Source: Ceratobasidium sp. AG-K
Taxonomy: Eukaryota; Basidiomycota; Agaricomycetes; Cantharellales; Ceratobasidiaceae
DNA length: 64,000 nt
Direction of reading: 5' to 3'
Assembly: GCA_037039685.1 (NCBI GenBank)
Contig: JAWNGF010000012.1
Location: 992,001-1,056,000 of the forward strand
The translations under genes were made by a program, and so were the position numbers. Below the pieces are notes generated by a model. That model saw nothing but the letters and a program-made list of their open reading frames with translations. It was not told the DNA's origin and ran no database searches. Of this stretch, positions 59,493 through 64,000 are shown piece by piece; within the stretch, counting starts at the first letter, position 1, and each line of letters begins with the position of its first letter.

Positions 59493-62400
59493 CTATGGAT
59501 GTAGTAAAGACGATACAGCCGATATCCGTGGACATGGTACATAACATTCACCCCACGACTCTCCAAGCTTGGCATTATTGAAGTCGAGCTCGACGGAACC
59601 TTGGGTGGAAATCAAGAACAGCATATTTGGTAGCACAAGGCGATCACGTAGGTCGGGTGGAAGCCAAAGAAGCGGTCGTCGAGCTTGGTCGATGACCCAT
59701 CCGCGAGCGTCAAGCGTCCAACGACGGAACGGGCTCTCAGGCGGCTGGGTGGCGGAGGTGTTCTGTTTCGAAATCAGGTAATGAATTCATGAGTAGGGTG
59801 ATAAGTTGGAGTTAGAAATGACAAGGAGTACTAAGAGTCAGACACACCTGAGAGGAGAGTCCGTCTAGATTCCACATACGAGTCGCCTTGTCATCCGAGC
59901 CGGATACAATGCGCATGTCGTCGGGCGAGAATGCAACCGAGTTGACCGAAGAGGTGTGTCCCTCGAGCGGGTCGAGGAGAGCCTTGCCGGTTTGTGCATC
60001 CCACACCCGTATTGTGCTATCATCTGAGCCAGAGACGATGCGCATGCCGTCGGGCGAGAATGCAACCGAGTTGACCCAGTCAGTGTGTCCCTCGAGCGGG
60101 TCGAGGAGAGCCTTGCCGGTTTGTGCATCCCACACCCGTATTGTCCTGTCAGAAGAGCCAGAGACGATGCGCATGCCGTCGGGCGAGAATGCAACCGAGT
60201 TGACCAAATCGGTGTGTCCCTGGAGCGGGTCGAGGAGAGCCTTGCCGGTTTGTGCATCCCACACCCGTATTGTGCTGTCATCTGAGCCAGAGACGATGCG
60301 CATGCCGTCGGGCGAGAATGCAACCGAGTTGACCCAGTCAGTGTGTCCCTCGAGCGGGTCGAGGAGAGCCTTGCCGGTTTGTGCATCCCACACCCGTATT
60401 GTGCTGTCATCTGAGCCAGAGACGATGCGCATGCCGTCGGGCGAGAATGCAACCGACTTGACCGAAGAGGTGTGTCCCTCGAGCGGGTCGAGGAGAGCCT
60501 TGCCGGTTTGTGCATCCCACATCCGTATTGTGCTGTCAAAAGAGCCAGAGACGATGCGCATGCCGTCGGGCGAGAATGCAACCGAGTTGACCGATCTGCT
60601 GTGTCCCTGGAGCGGGTCGAGGAGAGCCTTGCCGGTTTGTGCATCCCACACCCGTATTGTCCTGTCAGAAGAGCCAGAGACGATGCGCATGCCGTCGGGC
60701 GAGAATGCAACCGACTTGACCGAAGAGGTGTGTCCCTCGAGCGGGTCGAGGAGAGCCTTGCCGGTTTGTGCATCCCACACCCGTATTGTGCTGTCAAAAG
60801 AGCCAGAGACGATGCGCATGCCGTCGGGCGAGAATGCAACCGACTTGACCCTGTCAGTGTGTCCCTGGAGCGGGTCGAGGAGAGCCTTGCCGGTTTGTGC
60901 ATCCCACACCCGTATTGTCCTGTCAGAAGAGCCAGAGACGATGCGCATGCCGTCGGGCGAGAATGCAACCGAGTTGACCCAGTCAGTGTGTCCCTCGAGC
61001 GGGTCGAGGAGAGCCTTGCCGGTTTGTGCATCCCACACCCGTATTGTGCTGTCATCTGAGCCAGAGACGATGCGCATGCCGTCGGGCGAGAATGCAACCG
61101 AGTTGACCCAGTCAGTGTGTCCCTCGAGCGGGTCGAGGAGAGCCTTGCCGGTTTGTGCATCCCACACCCGTATTGTGCTGTCATCTGAGCCAGAGACGAT
61201 GCGCATGCCGTCGGGCGAGAATGCAACCGAGTTGACCGATCTGCTGTGTCCCTGGAGCGGGTCGAGGAGAGCCTTGCCGGTTTGTGCATCCCACACCCGT
61301 ATTGTCCTGTCATGTGAGCCAGAGACGATGCGCATGCCGTCGGGCGAGAATGCAACCGACTTGACCGAATCGGTGTGTCCCTGGAGCGGGTCGAGGAGAG
61401 CCTTGCCGGTTTGTGCATCCCACACCCGTATTGTGCTGTCATCTGAGCCAGAGACGATGCGCATGCCGTCGGGCGAGAATGCAACCGAGTTGACCAAATC
61501 GGTGTGTCCCTGGAGCGGGTCGAGGAGAGCCTTGCCGGTTTGTGCATCCCACACCCGTATTGTGCTATCATCTGAGCCAGAGACGATGCGCATGCCGTCG
61601 GGCGAGAATGCAACCGAGTTGACCCAGTCAGTGTGTCCCTCGAGCGGGTCGAGGAGAGCCTTGCCGGTTTGTGCATCCCACACCCGTATTGTCCTGTCAG
61701 AAGAGCCAGAGACGATGCGCATGCCGTCGGGCGAGAATGCAACCGACTTGACCGAAGAGGTGTGTCCCTCGAGCGGGTCGAGGAGAGCCTTGCCGGTTTG
61801 TGCATCCCACATCCGTATTGTGCTGTCAAAAGAGCCAGAGACGATGCGCATGCCGTCGGGCGAGAATGCAACCGAGTTGACCGATCTGCTGTGTCCCTGG
61901 AGCGGGTCGAGGAGAGCCTTGCCGGTTTGTGCATCCCACACCCGTATTGTCCTGTCAGAAGAGCCAGAGACGATGCGCATGCCGTCGGGCGAGAATGCAA
62001 CCGACTTGACCGAAGAGGTGTGTCCCTCGAGCGGGTCGAGGAGAGCCTTGCCGGTTTGTGCATCCCACACCCGTATTGTGCTGTCATCTGAGCCAGAGAC
62101 GATGCGCATGCCGTCGGGCGAGAATGCAACCGAGTTGACCGATCTGCTGTGTCCCTGGAGCGGGTCGAGGAGAGCCTTGCCGGTTTGTGCATCCCACACC
62201 CGTATTGTCCTGTCATGTGAGCCAGAGACGATGCGCATGCCGTCGGGCGAGAATGCAACCGACTTGACCGAATCGGTGTGTCCCTGGAGCGGGTCGAGGA
62301 GAGCCTTGCCGGTTTGTGCATCCCACACCCGTATTGTCCTGTCAGATGAGCCAGAGACGATGCGCATGCCGTCGGGCGAGAACCCAAGCGAGCTGACATA

Positions 62401-64000
62401 ACCTCCTGCACTAAAAACCCCTAGAAGAGCCAGCTGCCGCCTGCTCATCCCAGCTCCTTCCACAGTATTGAGTCCTGTTGCTCGTTGCATATAGTGGCCA
62501 ATCACCGACTCTGAATCTGACTTCGCCCCCGGCCAAGAGGCTAGCATTGAGATGTACAGATGTGCGGTGCTTCGCGATACATCGTTTGCCGCAAACATTG
62601 TTATAAACCGCCATGCATCGTGAATCAAGTCTTTTGTCTCCTGCGGGGCGCTTTCCTCCTAGAGCCATAGCCGTTTCGTCAGTGTGGCCCTATTAGGTAG
62701 CTTAGCTGCTTCACCTTGCACCACAACTCCGCAGTTTCAAACATTGGTGCCCCGACGTTTATTTGTTTCTTCAGGTTCAGCACCTCCATCCATAGCAGCA
62801 TTCGATCCGCCACGAACTTGTAGACCTTCTGTGAGCGCTCGGCTGACCGCCCACCTTGCTTCAGGTGGGTAGCCCAGTATCGGCACGCATACCAAAGGTC
62901 TTGTGGAACTGAATCCTGAACTCGCTTGGAGAGGCCTAGTACATCCTCGTCGAAAACGTAGGACGATTCCAGCCCACAGATATTGAACTGACATTCGTTG
63001 TGATCGATCCGGTCGAAGCACAGCTCCGCCAAACGTCCATTATGCTCGTCACTCTGGCACATGTGCTGCTTGGATCGCTTCGGGTCCAGCATATAGTCGG
63101 GAAATGACGCATGGAGCGTGGTGACAACTTTGTCGGCGCCAGAAATATGAAGCACGGACCACAACGGTTCAAGTGCATCGTCCACCAAGCCTGCGTCTCC
63201 TAGTCCCAGAAGTCCAGCTATAGCCGGGACGGTCAGTGGCTCCTGCGCGCAGACGATAGTGTCAAGAACTAGTCTCATCGTGTTCATTTCCTCCTTGTTC
63301 AGCTCGGGACTAGCGAATACAGAAGCAAGAATGGCGCTGTACAAGTCATCGATATCGTTGTTTGTTCCTGCAGATCCTGAGCTCTTCATTTCGAGCACTT
63401 CTCGTACTCGTCTCTGTCGACGTGAGGCTGAAGAAACAGATTTGATGTACCGGACGATGGTTGCAGCGTAAATAAAGAGCACACCTGCACGCTCGACGAG
63501 GATGGTCACCTCAGTCTCGGAGACGGAGGTAGAAAGATTTAAAAGCTCCGTCTGGAGGTATAGCTTGATGTCCTGCTTGACGATCGACGCCTCGAGCTCG
63601 TGAAGGATCAGTTTGGACTTTCTTTCCCCAATCTTCTCTCGGATCTCGGGCTCGGGGCGACTGGATACGAATACCTTGAGTGGCAGGTCCGTCGCTTTCC
63701 TAGCTAGAGCCTCGAGCAATAGTCCCATCGCCTGGCTATCTTCACATTCGTCCAGTGCATCGATGACTACTACAAGATGCTCTGGTAAGGCTGGAGCCGC
63801 TTTCCTCAAAGGTTCAGTTATCAATCCCTGCAGCTGAATTGGGATCGCTTTGGTATGCAAGTCCGGGTCGGCTTGTAGTGCCAAGGAAAGGGCGTAGTAA
63901 AAGGGACGAGACAATCGGGCAAGTTGGTATGCAACTGTGGGAAGGATGAGCTTGACACTACGACATTCAGGCAGTTGTCGCGTGCAGAAGAAGCTTGCCC
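59493..64000 (-). CDS. NACHT-WD40 (NLR-like) receptor, 20 blades, 5' end outside window
   Basis: Minus-strand exons in the window: 64000-62715 (partial), 62658-59848 and 59762-59493. The intron phases are all zero and equal those of the broken gene at 0-5 kb. The first exon begins inside the NACHT domain (ASFFCTRQLPECR); Walker A lies beyond 64,000. Walker B VVVIDALDE is present, followed by the SSRPEP segment and a helical region. The second exon encodes about 73 residues, then 20 WD40 blades of 43 residues that are almost identical. The last exon, 89 residues, has RPLLWLPPDLRDRLV and KLGESWGECYVP. No stop or frameshift is seen. Fungal proteins of this design detect ligands through the blade surface and trigger incompatibility-like responses; the N-terminal effector domain is not visible here. 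Confidence 0.92.
59888..62400 (-). repeat. Near-identical 129-bp WD40 tandem repeat array
   Basis: About 19.5 units of exactly 129 bp. Between units, changes are confined to a handful of codons: the GS[SHDF]D[RS]TIR[VM]W site and the L[QE]GH[TS][DSR][SWLR]V[KN]S site. The rest, including third codon positions, is almost constant, which indicates recent unequal exchange or gene conversion. Blades 4-7 recur almost unchanged as blades 14-17, a ten-blade (1,290-bp) higher-order repeat. Confidence 0.93.

Noticed and set aside
59888..62401. An 837-codon open frame on the plus strand and an 848-codon frame in another minus frame across the WD40 array
   Set aside because: The repeat unit is 129 bp, a multiple of three, so a frame that lacks a stop in one unit lacks it in all. 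The products (repeated RIVLSSEPETMRMPSGEN-type units) are low-complexity mirrors of the WD40 code.

Overview
The window looks like nuclear DNA of a filamentous basidiomycete, most likely an Agaricomycete of the Rhizoctonia (Ceratobasidiaceae) type. The reasons are: genes split by many very short introns (mostly 45-65 nt, GT-AG with a few GC-AG), no operons, NACHT-WD40 receptors with arrays of near-identical WD repeats, and a typical fungal gene set (chitin synthase, Rho1, oleate desaturase, pectate lyase, GMC oxidoreductase). The species call is inference. The splice structures were assembled by eye: donor, acceptor, phase and protein family all had to agree.

Layout. 0-5 kb: a NACHT-WD40 (NLR-like) gene broken by about six single-base indels. 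5.8-9.9 kb: two tandem delta-12 fatty acid desaturases. 10.2-12 kb: a PIG-V/GPI18 mannosyltransferase with one frameshift. 12.3-17.7 kb: a sugar transporter and a GT8 glycosyltransferase, both on the minus strand. 19.4-25.3 kb: a HIT hydrolase, two decayed copies of a small one-TM protein gene, and a divergent pair (ArfGAP GLO3 type / RING-CH ubiquitin ligase). 26.2-28.7 kb: a tautomerase, a 770-bp foldback element and a PL1 pectate lyase. 31-40.8 kb: a secreted Rds1/ferritin-like protein, first members of an unrecognised membrane-protein family, and a 16-exon GMC oxidoreductase. 41.7-48.6 kb: four more members of the same membrane family. 49.2-54.1 kb: rho1 and a 19-exon chitin synthase on the same strand, 135 bp apart. 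54.5-64 kb: relics of another NLR and of the chitin synthase 5' end, then an intact-looking NLR with 20 WD40 blades that runs off the window end.

The most distinctive content is in the right half. At least five genes plus one relic encode a roughly 280-330-residue protein with about seven hydrophobic segments, a short N-terminal segment ending in SNPD[IL], a shared set of intron positions and a C-terminal [SY]GQ motif. One copy (43.5-44.7 kb) and probably a second (45.7-46.7 kb) read cleanly; the others carry frameshifts. Two copies sit in a roughly 1.9-kb tandem duplication that also carries decayed 3' ends of rho1. A decayed copy of the chitin synthase 5' end lies at 58.6-59.25 kb. The picture is a subtelomere-like or accessory birth-and-death region placed directly beside two core cell-wall genes.

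Functionally the genes do not form an obvious pathway. Rho1 and chitin synthase are linked by cell-wall biology (Rho1 controls wall synthesis in yeasts). The pectate lyase, GMC oxidoreductase, Rds1-like protein and sugar transporter fit a plant-degrading or saprotrophic fungus. The NLRs fit non-self recognition.
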